Assembly (NCBI GenBank): GCA_045837725.1
Contig: JBEWZL010000236.1
Location: forward strand, 62,001-126,000
Origin: Vermamoeba vermiformis
Taxonomy: Eukaryota; Tubulinea; Echinamoebida
Reading direction: 5' to 3'
Length of the DNA: 64,000 nt
The notes under the pieces were generated by a model. It was not told the origin of the DNA. It saw only the letters and a list, made by a program, of their open reading frames with translations, and made no database searches. The position numbers were made by a program, and so were the translations under genes. Below, piece by piece: positions 47,627 to 58,059 of this stretch (positions are counted from its first letter, which is position 1; each line of letters begins with the position of its first letter).

Positions 47627-48101
47627 TCTTCAGCTCTGATCGTGTCAGTGAGATGCGAGAAAAAAATCATTTTTGAGGCAAAATATAACAATTAAGGTGC
47701 AACAACTATATATAGAAAATTGATTGGGTTCATAAAGTGAAGTGAAGTTTGATCTTGGATCGGATCCAGATCACGATCAGTTATAAATTACTATTAATTA
47801 GCATTGTAAATACAATATTCTTAATAACGATTGTTTGTTGCGATTGTGGATGCAGATTCATTGTTGAAATAAACCACGATGCATCCGAGGGCGATCGGAT
47901 CTTACCTGTTAGCAACCGATTGTTATCTTGATGTTCGTTTAGTGCGTTAAATAGCAAATATATGATGAGTTCCAATATAGAGCTGTGGGGACTGGTTGCG
48001 AGGCCTGAGCAGAAATGAAATTGTCATTTTGGATGCAACCAACACCGTCGTCAACACGAGGCTGAACGAGGTGCTATACTCCATTGCGTTCTATTAATAC
48101 C
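47627..48101. promoter_or_regulatory. divergent intergenic region RRP12 / ASNSD1
   Basis: These 475 bp separate outward-facing genes. A dense cluster of GATC words occurs near 47750-47780, including GGATCGGATCCAGATCACGATC, and another GATCGGATC near 47890. No coding frame or RNA gene is supported. Confidence 0.45.
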
Positions 48102-49914
48102 ATGTGCGGCATTGGTGCGTTAATACGAGCCATTAACGCCGCTGAGTGCACGGTAAGCCTTCAGCTCTCAACAGAGAAATAACTGCGAAAATAATAATTC
48201 GAATAAAAACACCATTGAATTAATTGTCCTGCTAGATACCGCGCGAAGAGTGGCGCTCTGTGCTGCGACGTCGTGGTCCTGACAGCTGTCAAGAGCAGCA
48301 CTTCACCACCGAGCACGTGGCGCTCGATCTGTTCGGCACTGTACTGTCCATGCGCGGGGCACTGACTGCGCAGCCAATCACCGATCAGCACGGCAATTGC
48401 CTAATTTGGAATGGCGAGTTGTTTGGACTGCGCGACGCGACGACAGATGTGAGTGACCCCGCGGTGCACGACACGCAGCTCGTACTGGATTGGTTGGCCG
48501 TCACGTGCGATGCCGATCACGTGATGCGCGTACTGGCACGCATTGAGGGCCCCTACGCACTCATCTACTATCAGCGGGCCACTCAGCGCATCTACTTTGC
48601 GCGCGATCCGCTCGGTCGTCGCAGTCTGCTGCTGAGTGCGGGCACCACTCACCAGGGCACTGATCACGTGCCTGACGCGAGTGAGGAGGGCGAGGGAGAT
48701 ATTCCGCCTCCTCTGATCGATCGACTTGCCACCACCGAACTCAGCACAGTGATGCTGTCATCTGTCAAGTTTGGTGACAGGTAGTGGCACTTGTATCTGC
48801 GCGCTATCTCGTGGCACTAATAATAGCCTTATTTAGTCAATGGATCGATGTCGACACACGTGGCGTGTACTGTCTCGCGCTCGATCACGTGCTGCAGCTG
48901 TCACTCACGCCCTGGTCGAGTGCTGTCAAGTCCTGGGAACGAGACCAGAGTTTGAATCAGTCACGTGATAATCCGCAACAAGAATTGTTCCGCTTGCTGT
49001 CCGATGCAGTGCGGCGTCGAGTCCGTGTGCCAGCAGTGCCACGTGACACCGCGCCAGTGCTCGTGCTGTTCAGCGGAGGATTAGACAGCACTGTCCTCGC
49101 TGCCCTGGTAGATTTGCATCTGCCACCGCACTGTCCGATCGATCTCGTCAATGTAGCATTCCCTGCAACGCCACGTGCCACCAAAGGTCCACCAGGGCAA
49201 CAATCGTTTGACACTGCGCCCGATCGGCTCGCTGCTGTCACATCGCTCGGAGATCTCCGCGCTATATCTCCACAGCGAGAGTGGCGCCTAATCTTTGCGG
49301 ATATTTCAGCCGAAGAATTGCAACAATTTCGCGAGCACGTGATACAACTCATGTACCCAGCACACACTGTCATGGACTTGAGTATTGCAGCCAGTCTGTG
49401 GTTTGCAGCACGTGGTCAGGGCTATATTTATCGTGCGGAACAACCCTCCGATCGATCGGCAGTGTACTGCAGCACAGCGCGCATTGTGCTGTCGGGACTC
49501 GGGGCCGATGAATGTCTCGGCGGCTACTCCAGACACCGCGCTGCTGCCCTGCGCAGTGAACTCGATCTGACGCGCGAACTGGAGCGTGATGTCACGCGAC
49601 TGTGGTACCGCAACTGTGGCCGCGATGATCGCTTGGTGAGTGACCACGGTCGTGAACTGCGCATTCCTTTTTTGGATGAACGAGTGATGAGCTACTTGAC
49701 CTCACTGCCAGTGAATGAGCGCATGAATATGAGTGAGGGGGCAGGTGTGGGGGACAAGAAGCTGTTGCGACAACTGGCCCTCTCGCTGGGCCTCAAACAC
49801 GCTGCACAACTGGCCAAGCGTGCGATACAGTTTGGCTCCAATATTGCGCGGCTGAATAAGGAGCAAAAGGGAACCAGTAAGAGAACCATCAAAGGTGATG
49901 ACAAGATTCAGTAA
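48102..49914 (+). CDS. ASNSD1: asparagine synthetase domain-containing protein 1
   Basis: A 557-residue protein with exons 48102-48152, 48236-48780 and 48837-49914. It opens MCGIGALI, so Cys2 of the Ntn glutamine amidotransferase domain is exposed after Met removal, followed by RRRGPDS, GNCLIWNGELFG and YFARDPLGRRSLL. The C-terminal synthetase-like domain has the ATP pyrophosphatase loop VLFSGGLDSTVLAAL and VLSGLGADECLGGYSRHR. Linker wording (FGDSQWIDVDTRGVYCL) is that of ASNSD1 rather than true asparagine synthetase. Its biochemical product is not established in any organism to my knowledge. TGTAAATAAA follows the stop. Confidence 0.92.
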
Positions 49915-50179
49915 AATGTAAATAAAATGCTGTATTTTTACTCTTTGGGCTTTATTTCTTTAGTCCTTGGTGTCAATTGATGTTGGCATTACCACTATTC
50001 CTGATGAATTATTTTACTCAAGCGTCTCCAGTGCACTGAGGAACCCTGATGCAATTGTGAGTGTACAGCTGAAAAAGGAACAAAGATTATGATATATGAA
50101 AAAGGACCAGAACGAGCGAATACCCAAAGTTGCTACCCTGGCAAATGAAGAAAAACGACCCGAAGCAAGGGCAAAGGAG

Positions 50180-50198
50180 GGCGGACGTCCCGTCCGCC
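50180..50198. repeat. hairpin GGCGGACG-TCC-CGTCCGCC with GTCCGTCC repeats
   Basis: Perfect 8-bp arms enclose a 3-nt loop. Just downstream, CGTCCGTCCG occurs twice (near 50209 and 50227) and once more in shortened form. Such short GC hairpins in AT-rich context are typical of dispersed repeats. Confidence 0.6.
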
Positions 50199-50540
50199 AA
50201 AAATTTTTCGTCCGTCCGTGGACATTGCGTCCGTCCGGGGTCGCTGCGTCCGCTGAAGTTAGTAATTGACCAACGTATACCAAACTTTGCCATTATCACC
50301 AGCGTACCTAAGAAGGACTACTATTGGCATCAGGAGGCTTTGGGCTAGCTGCTGGAGGCTGAAAATGGCAATGTTCTGCAAAGAACTTAAGTACTAGAAC
50401 TTTGTTCTATATGCTGCAAAACCATTTAAACTTTGGAAATACTGTAAACTCTCAAATAAAGGAACAAAGCCCCAATCAATTTTTAGAGCAAACAAAAGTA
50501 GAAAAAGAAAACGGTAGTGATGAATAAGAATAACACCCAG

Positions 50541-51090
50541 CCGCCCCCCCCCCCGCGCGGCCGGCGGGGGCCGGCCCCTGCCCGCCCGCCCCCCCCCCGC
50601 GAGCGGCGGGGGGCCCGCCCCGCCGCCGGGGCCCGCGTCCGCCCCGGCGCAGACCGCCCCCGCCCTGGGCCGGCCACCCGGGGGCGCCCCCCACAAACCC
50701 AAGGAGGGGCCCCTTTAATACCACAAACCCAAAAAATCAAAACTCCAAACCAACAAAACTTACTATATAAAAAGCCGCACAATAAGACCAGACTCCACGC
50801 CAAAAAAAGACCAAAGTCCCGCCCACCTGAAACCCCCCCCCCCCCCCCAAAAAACCGCCTCCCAAAAAAACCATCCCCTAAAACTACAACCCCCCCCATC
50901 CCCAAATTAATCTCACCCCCCCCCCCAGCCCCAACCCCCCCCACCCAACAAACCCACCCCCAAAACACCCCCTTCTCCACCCACCCCCCACTAACCCCAA
51001 CTCCACTCTAAACCCACTTACCTTCAAGCCCCAACCCCCCCCCCACCCTCTACACACTCGCCAGGGCCCCCCCCCCCCAAAACAAATCTT
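50541..51090. repeat. extreme low-complexity GC and A/C tracts
   Basis: The first 165 bp are nearly all G and C; the later part is nearly free of G, with many C runs of 6-12. Nothing else in the window resembles it. The pattern could be a true polypyrimidine array, but poorly resolved low-coverage sequence is at least as likely. Open frames here are meaningless. Confidence 0.6.
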
Positions 51091-51099
51091 CTCCCCAAA

Positions 51100-51683
51100 G
51101 AAACAACTATGATTCCTGGACACACCCACGAAGATATTGACCAATTGTTTCAAGCCATTCACACCTATTTAACAAAAAACAAAGCCCTCACATTTGAGCA
51201 ACTTATTGAATGTGTCAAAGCTGCTTATACAAACCCACCAGCCACAATTATTTTTCAAAGAGTCTTGGCATGGAAACAGTGGTTCTCTTCATTCACCAAT
51301 CCCATCAAAGGACACAAGAAATTGCATTGTTTTCACATCAAAAGACCAACAGAAACCCAGATCAAAACAAACAAAATGTCTAATTTGCCAAGATTATTTG
51401 TTAAACAGTACTCAACTGAGAAGATGGGATGGAGGAGTTCAAGGATTAGGATATGTTTTTTAATGCCCCACCAGTTGGTCAACCACTAAAAAATCTCCTA
51501 ATTATCACAAATTGCCAACAATGGTTTGAAAAATTTATTTCGTCTGGACGACAAGCAGAAGCATCATGGCCAGTGTCAACTCAAATGGAAAAATCTGTCC
51601 AACCCAACTGTTGCCATAATTTTATATTCAAGAGGACATTCAATATTAAGATCGAAAACACTCCAAAAAAATCAGAAATTTAA
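51100..51683 (+). pseudogene. degraded GHTHEDID-family (DUF7869-like) reading frame
   Basis: The translated start reads MIPGHTHEDIDQLFQAIHTY, the hallmark of DUF7869-type proteins that are often found in repeat-associated, transposon-like genes. The downstream half, with APPVGQPLKNLL, lies in a different frame, and the expected upstream part of the domain is replaced by the A/C tract. It therefore looks like a broken fragment of a multicopy gene. Family assignment rests on the one motif. Confidence 0.5.
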
Positions 51684-51800
51684 TTGAAGAAAAGAAAAGA
51701 GGAAAGAAAGAGGGAGGGAGAGGGAGAAAGAAAGGGGGGCAGGCGGAGAAAATATGAGGAATAATTAGGAGGGAAAGAAGAGAGGACAAGAGAAGGTCCC
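51684..51800 (+). repeat. polypurine (GA-rich) tract
   Basis: About 115 bp of almost only A and G, with GGGAGGGAGAGGG runs. It follows the broken GHTHEDID frame directly. No function is evident. Confidence 0.6.
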
Positions 51801-51923
51801 AAAAAACTAAAAAAAAATCCGATTTTTTTTCCCCGAGCCACTCAGCATGAGCCTGAACAAGGCTAGAGTTGGGGCGTGGTGTGAGAGAAGAAAGGCATCA
51901 GTGCTTTTAATAGAAGGAGGGGA

Positions 51924-51991
51924 GACGGCCGGGCCCGCAAAACTCAACTTGAGAGGTTCGTGAGGGACCCCGGCCAATCGGCCCGGCCGTC
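51924..51991. repeat. GC-rich inverted repeat GACGGCCGGGCC
   Basis: Perfect 12-bp arms at 51924-51935 and 51980-51991 enclose a 44-nt loop. It could be a structured element of the repeat block. Confidence 0.6.
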
Positions 51992-52408
51992 CCCCGTGAG
52001 CATTATGACCATTAGAGAGCAACAGATGTTCATAATGTTGGTCAGGGCCCCCAAACATTGACATAGCAGTATTTTCTGTGTGGGCTGTGTTCTAGATGTC
52101 CCGTTAGAATTCCTATTGGTTGATGGTGGAAAGCTTTTTGTGCATTCAGTTGACATCCAACTCAACCATCAAAAATTGTTCCAAGCTTCGTTAAAATAAG
52201 ATATGATTGATGGATTATTTTAACAACTAAAACCAAGTGTCCCTTTCTGCAGCAGTTTGCAATAAGAACAAGGATGCAAAAATCGATCAAATCACAGCAA
52301 TCAGGTACGGTTTGAGGTTTATTAAAGGGTTACAAGGGAAAGGGTAAGGCTTTTCAATCAAAATTGAGGGTGGTTATCGCAATGGTTGGGTTAATGTTGA
52401 ATGACTTG

Positions 52409-55400
52409 TTAGAATCTGTTCTTGTTGCGCTGAGTGAACACGTTGCCAGGTCGACGGTTCTGACCGCGATAGTTGGCTTGATTGCGCGGACCACGGCGCT
52501 GATCTGAGTAGCCCTGTTGACCCGATTGTTGTCCTTGGCCGGGTCCGTAATTGCGCATGCCTCTGTTGTCGCGCTCTTCTTGCTGATCGCTCTCGACCAA
52601 CACACCGGCCTTCTCGCCAAAGTGCAGTGCGAGGTACTGCAGTCTGCTGGGCTCAGCGCGGTGCAGCACGAGAATGCTGTTAGGCTGATCCCACGAGGCA
52701 TGCAACTCCTCGCTGATGATCAGCTTGCTGACAATGCTGTGCACGACATTGGTCGGCAGTTCAAACAAGGACGCGAGTTCTTTGAGCGAGATCGAGTCGT
52801 AATAGGCGCTGTACGTGAACAGATAGGTGCGCAGACCTTCTTCTTGCAACTTGCGACGCAAGAGCTCTTTGATCTCCTTGTCGTTGGGCAACAACTTCCA
52901 AATGTTGAGACCGAGCAGCAAGTCTGCAGCTGCGTGCCAGTCACCCTTGAGCAACAGCTTGCTGGCTGCAATCACGTGCTCGCGCGTGTTCTCGGGGGGA
53001 CCCATGAATACTTGACGGTCGTACCAATCAAACACGCGTCTAAAGTTCTTGCTGATCACCTTCTTCTTGGTGTCAAAGGCATTGAGGGCCATATTGGGCA
53101 CTTCTAGCAGCATGGCGCTGATCAAATGCACGGTCTCGATCAGTTCCAAGTTGATGTGCATGTGATAGGGGATCTGACGACGACGTTCTTGACGCTCTTG
53201 TTCGGGGGTCTTCTCTTGATGACTCTTGATATTGATGCCCTGAGCGAGCAGTTCTTTCATCTTGCCACCCGAGACCAGATCCGTCAAGCACTGGTGCGCA
53301 TCGAGAATGCGACCGTGACGGAAAGCAGCGAGGCCGAGCTGCGTCATGGTGCGATTGAACAAGATCTGCGTGGGGATGTCTGCGTGTTGAATCGTGTCTT
53401 GCAAGTGACTCATCAGCAACAAGTCGCGTGCAGCAAAGAAGCGATCGTGTTGCGCCATAAAGTAGATCTGCTGCAACATGGCAGTGCGCTTGAGTCGATC
53501 GTCACCCCAGCGATAGATCTTCTGACACAAGTCCTCCACCTCTTCAGTGAGGGACGAGTGCGCTGACACGCCGCTAATGTCCACAGCGACGGGCACTGCA
53601 ATCACGGTGGTGTTGCTGATGTGATTCAGCGTGCTCATCAGCGCCTTGTTCGAGGCTCCGTCGCGCGTGACCAGCACCAGCGAGGCTGCGTTGGCTGCAG
53701 GGACTTCGCTGGGCTTGGCAGCACGGCCAGTGTCGCGCTTGTAATAGAGGTGCTCCAATCTGCGCGCAGAGATGCGAGCCAATCTCTCGTAGATGGAGGG
53801 ACCAGTGGTGGGTGCGACACCAGCACTCACTTGCGACTCGTAGTACTCTTGCACGAACTTGGCGAGCTTGAGGAACTGACTCTCATCGCCCAATCGGACG
53901 CGGTAGTCGAGCGAGGAGGGATCGATGAACTGCAAGCTCTTGATCAGCTCGGCGTCCAACTTCTCGACGCTGGTGGTCAAGTGGCCCATGACTTCATTGC
54001 TGCGCACGGCTGTGCTGGCACTCAACGAGGCTGGAACACTGGTCGAGGCTGCGAGACCGACAGAGGCAGCCGAGGAGCGCAACGAGAAGTCCTCGTCCTC
54101 GTTGTCTTGCTCCCAGTTGAGCAGCGGCGCTTCTTTGAGCGTCACACTCTCACCCAACTCGTTCATGGTCGCCACGGCACGCGTCAGGTCGTTGAATGCA
54201 CTGCGCCACATGGTGACGGGCATGTGCGAGGCAGAGTTGGCGGTGGCATCGAACTGCGCGTCAATGATCGCGAACTGAATGCGCATCACTTGCGCACTGC
54301 CCACGGCCTTGTCGAGCAAGAAGGCTAGCTTCTCCACTTGCTTCAAGCGATCGTAGCTCTTCTTGCCACGCTGCGCCAAGAGTTCTTTGAGCTTGGCCTC
54401 GACCTTCTCGTAGTTCCAGACCTCTTCCTTCTTCTTCTCCTCGCCCGCTTTGTTCTTCTCGTCCTCGTCCTCGGTCTTGGCGTCAGCAGGCTTCTTGTCG
54501 TCCTTCTTCTTGTTCTTGTCTTTCTTGCCACTCTTCCACTTGTCCTCTTCAGAGTCGCTCATATCCGAGTCCTTGTTGTGCTTGTTGTTCTTCTTAGTGG
54601 TGGACACAAAATCATCGTCTGAATCTGCATCAGGATCCCAGTCATCAGAATCAGAGTCGCTTTCATCGCTGTCACTCTTAGAGCCAGGCTTCTTCAACCA
54701 CTTGCTAATGTCTTTACCACCAGCACCAATAGTAGGGCCTGCTTTACCGGGCACGGCAGCTGCCTTCTTGTCATCTGTGACAGCAACTGCTACGCCGCCC
54801 TTTGTGGCTTTCTTCTTATCGTCCTCTTTTTCATCATCGCTGTCTTGAGGGTTCTGTTGCAAATAAAATATTAAGTGTTGCTCAATTGAATAGAGATAAA
54901 GCTGATGCATGTTTTTTGTTGGATCTGGTGGTGCATCTTAGGATCGATTATTACCTTTCTGAAATCATCCATGGCCTTTTCAATATCAGGTCGTGATTTG
55001 AGCCACTTCTTTAACTTTTGTTTCATTGTATTGAGGGACTTGGCATTGATCGAGTTCATTTTTCGATCTTTGTTTTCAAAAGTCTTCTTCATAAAATCCT
55101 CAATTTGAACCATAATGCGAGTATAAAATCGAGGAACTGCTTCTTTCTTAGTAGAGGTGTTCTTGCTCAATACTTTGTTGAGCTTTTCCCACTCTAGATT
55201 CAGTTGCGAAAAAAATATTAATATTTAAATGTAATGAATATGCTTCATTAGTACCTGTATAGATCGCGTTCCAATCATTAATATTCATTTGGTTTTGGAT
55301 TTTTTTGATAATTTTCTTCATCTCATCCTCCTTCTTTTCAGAAGCCGATCTGACCGTGCGTTTTTCTTCTTCTTCATCGCTCGAGTCTAGATCGACTTGA

Positions 55401-55586
55401 TATCTGTTGGCAGGCTTAGGCTTAGGAGTCTCCTTCACCTCCTCTTCACTCTCACTCTCAGACGAGTAGAGATCTTCATCGCTCGAATCTTCTCCGGGCA
55501 CTGTTTTCCAAAATGACGACACTGTACAATAGAGACCAATTAATTATGCAACTCTTAGATTTGAGCAAGCTCGTGTGTTACTTACT
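52409..55586 (-). CDS. EIF3C: translation initiation factor eIF3 subunit c
   Basis: A 983-residue core subunit of eIF3. Coding exons are a single A at 55586, then 55521-55255, 55193-54955 and 54853-52409. The N-terminus (MSSFWKTV then SSDEDLYSSESESEEE) resembles yeast and animal eIF3c, which bind eIF1 and eIF5 there. VPRFYTRIMVQIEDFM, NPQDSDDE and NYEKVEAKLKELLAQRGKK are family-like; the PCI domain lies in the last third (IYFMAQHDRFFAARDLLLMS, LKELASLFELPTNVVHSIVSKLI). The C-terminus is RG/Gln-rich. The only way to get ATG in front of SSFWKT is to join the exon-1 A to TG across an intron, so the start codon is split. Confidence 0.93.
55522..55585 (-). other. intron splitting the eIF3c start codon (A / TG)
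   Basis: Donor AAAAA/GTAAGTAAC at 55585 and acceptor TTGTACAG/TGTCG at 55522 bound a 64-nt intron. Exon 1 contributes only the A of ATG. In the unspliced RNA the codon before TCG is GTG. Confidence 0.8.
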
Positions 55587-56117
55587 TTTTAACAATATTG
55601 ACAAAATAACTCGAACGCAGTGCTGGGCCTAAAACCCCCGCATTCTCAGAGAATAGAGAATCGAGCACTATAGAGCTCGTGTTTGGTGCATCATTCTTCG
55701 TTCTATCGCAGCTCTGCCCTTGTTTGTGCGAATACGAAGAACTGAACGAGAAAGACAGATCCAAGCTGGCCAGTTCTTCAGACCGAGAGCCGGGCAATAG
55801 CCAAGTACACTAATACATATTTGATTATAACGAGTATATACTTGTGTCTACTGTGTCCTGTCACGCTCGGGCTTGACGTGGATCTGACAGAATCAAATCA
55901 GAATCAGCGCATTGCTACCGATTGTACAGCACCTACCCAATGCTGCCAGTCATGGTGCATCCATATACATGCTTCTCGGTACTATAGTATCGCACCTCGG
56001 GTGATAACGCGAATCTTTTTTGTGATTATTATTGCGCTAACTACCACGCACGAGAACACAGTTCAGTCCCCTCGCGCACAATCATAATAACAGCAATTAA
56101 TACCGCATTAATAGTCA
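55587..56117. promoter_or_regulatory. divergent intergenic region EIF3C / SH3-C2-WASP gene
   Basis: About 530 bp between outward-facing genes; the left part is eIF3c 5' leader. Short open frames on both strands start with non-ATG codons and have no domain. No other feature is seen. Confidence 0.4.
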
Positions 56118-57969
56118 ATGGCGCTCTGTCGTGCGAAGGCCAAGTTTGATTATCAAGCGAGAGGTGCGAATGAGCTGGGCTTCAGCGCAAACGAAGAGAT
56201 TATCGTTTTGAAAAAAGACGATCGTGGTCTGTGGTGGCAAGGCTCGATTGGCAACCGCAAGGGCTGGTTCCCAGTGAGTTATGTGGAGGTCGTAGCTGAC
56301 TTCTCTGCTGGCACCGCAAAGACTCCACCACCTCCATCTCCTCGCAGCACTGAAAACGGCGTGGCACGAACTACTTCCTCTTCTAACATGGTTCCAGGTA
56401 TGCCATTAATTCGGAGAATAATTTGGTTCGCTTGATGACTATACGATTCTTTATCTTAAGAATTTTTTAAAAGCAGTAAATTTCTCGTTTAAATCCGCTA
56501 CGTTAATAATCTCGAACGTAAAGCGTTTAAATCCCGAGATAGCCTCTTTTTAAATTATTTATACTGCGTGTACTTATAATTATCGCCAATACAGCGAGCC
56601 CGCGTCAAGGATTAACGGCGTCATCTGGTGTACCCAAACAACCCACACCTGCGCCCACACCAACACCTGCACCCTCCGTGGAGAAGTCTAGCAAGAGACG
56701 TGGCAGCAATGTTGGTGGTGACAATGATGAGCACCCACCTAAACCCAAAGGAGCTCCACAGAAAGAAAAAGGCAAATCCACCACTTACTTGCGTCTCCAA
56801 GTAGTTGGAGGACGTGGATTTGATCGTAAGTCATCGGCGTTGAAAACGACCATTGTCATTAGATTAATATAATTGCCCGTTATAGCCAAAGGAGAATCTC
56901 AAATATTTATCTCCATGCTGGATCTGCACTCGAACAAAGAACGCAAGTTATTTAATACGGCCAAAGTGACCAAGACTGCAACACCGACCTGGAACGAGGC
57001 TTTTCAAGTGTGAGTACCGCTGCGATGCACTACGTGTGAATCCTTAGTGACATGTATTGCAGCAATGTGCAGGACGCAGAGAGTCAAGTGCTGCTGTTGA
57101 AGCCCAAGAAGCCGAGCATTGAATTCAGATTCCCGCTGCGCAGCTCTGAACGCAATTACGATCACCCGAACTGTCAATACAAGTGGCATCAAGTCACCAT
57201 TCCCGGCACCTCGCAGGTGGTAGAACTGCGCGTGTACATTCAATTCGTTGACACGCGTCAATACGCAGCTCCGACCAACTTCACGCACAACACGCACGTG
57301 GGCTGGACGAGTGGCGGCGGATTTGACATTCGCAACATCCCCCCGCAGTGGAAAGCGCTGTTCGAGAAAGCAGGCATTGCGCAGAAAGATCTCGAGAACC
57401 CCGAGACCGCAGAGATGTTGTACAACGTCGTGGCCAAGTACGAGGCAGACAACGGCGTGTCCATTGCCCCGCCCCCTCCTCCACCACCAGGCCCCACTGC
57501 AGTCAAAGCAGCACCCCCGCCACCACCCACACCAGGCGTCAAGAAAGCACCGCCCCCTCCCACCACACAACGCACCCCACCTCCACCACCCAGTCCGCGC
57601 AACAACGTGCCCCCTCCTCCTTCACGTCAACCCTCCACCACACAGCGCAACAACTACAGCTATCAACAGGAATATCAAGAGGAGTACCAAGAGGAGTATC
57701 AGGAAGAATATCAAGAAGAGTACCAAGAAGAGTATCAAGAGCAGCCCTCGTCAGGCATGTCCTCACTCGCTGCTCAATTAGCCGCTGCCAAGCTCAAGAG
57801 CTCAGCGAACACAGCGTCTTCTTCTGCATCTTCCACCAAGGAATTGACGCCAGAACAAGCCAACAACTTGACGGACTTGCTGTCGCGAGCCATGGACAAA
57901 CGACGTGATTTCCTGGAAGAAGAGGCCCCGAATGAGGACTCGTGGTCTGACTGGGACGATGACAGCTAG
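56118..57969 (+). CDS. WASP-type Arp2/3 activator with N-terminal SH3 and C2 domains
   Basis: A 513-residue protein with exons 56118-56397, 56595-56825, 56886-57009 and 57063-57969. Domains in order: SH3 (3-58, AKFDYQARGANELGFSANEE, GWFPVSYVEVV); Pro/Ser linker; C2 (about 148-265, YLRLQVVGGRGFD to ELRVYIQFV); CRIB/GTPase-binding domain (about 275-335, NFTHNTHVGW, GFDIRNIPPQWKALFEKAGI); polyproline (PPPPPPPGP and others); seven YQEE repeats; a WH2-like helix (SSLAAQLAAAKLKSS); a central region (LTDLLSRAMDKRRDF); and an acidic end EDSWSDWDDDS with Trp. The GBD follows human WASP closely, yet the WH1 domain is absent. Expected to link Cdc42/Rac, membranes and Arp2/3. Confidence 0.88.
57662..57747 (+). 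repeat. in-frame tandem repeat YQEE
   Basis: A 12-bp unit (TAYCARGARGAR) is repeated about seven times inside the WASP-like gene. Third-position variation shows it is not a recent array. Confidence 0.8.
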
Positions 57970-58059
57970 AACCCTTGTATTGTATATATACCTCTCGTAT
58001 TAAATCTATCGTTGTGATCACTTTACAGTTCTATGTACATGATATTGATAACGCGGTCG

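Larger units (their letters stand above)
49925..52408. mobile_element. repeat-derived or chimeric block without host genes
   Basis: This 2.5-kb stretch breaks the usual pattern of one gene per 2 kb. In order it holds GTCCGTCC-rich repeats with a hairpin (50180-50250), an extreme G/C run (about 50541-50705), a nearly G-free A/C run with C homopolymers (about 50820-51090), a degraded GHTHEDID-type frame (51100-51683), a purine tract (51684-51800), a GC-rich hairpin (51924-51991) and ordinary AT-rich sequence. CACGTG, common on both sides to the left, is absent. I see no clear terminal repeats or target duplication, so ends are approximate. It may be a transposon remnant or an assembly join. Confidence 0.5.

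Noticed and set aside
50394-51162. Gly/Pro-rich open frames on both strands in the C-rich tract
   Set aside because: Low-complexity sequence is free of stops by composition alone; there is no protein-like pattern.
51807-52165. Minus-strand open frames (85 and 73 codons)
   Set aside because: They overlap each other in different frames, lack domains and lie in repeat-derived DNA.
55821-56087. 88-codon open frame upstream of the WASP-like gene
   Set aside because: It has no early ATG and no recognisable domain; it lies in the divergent promoter.
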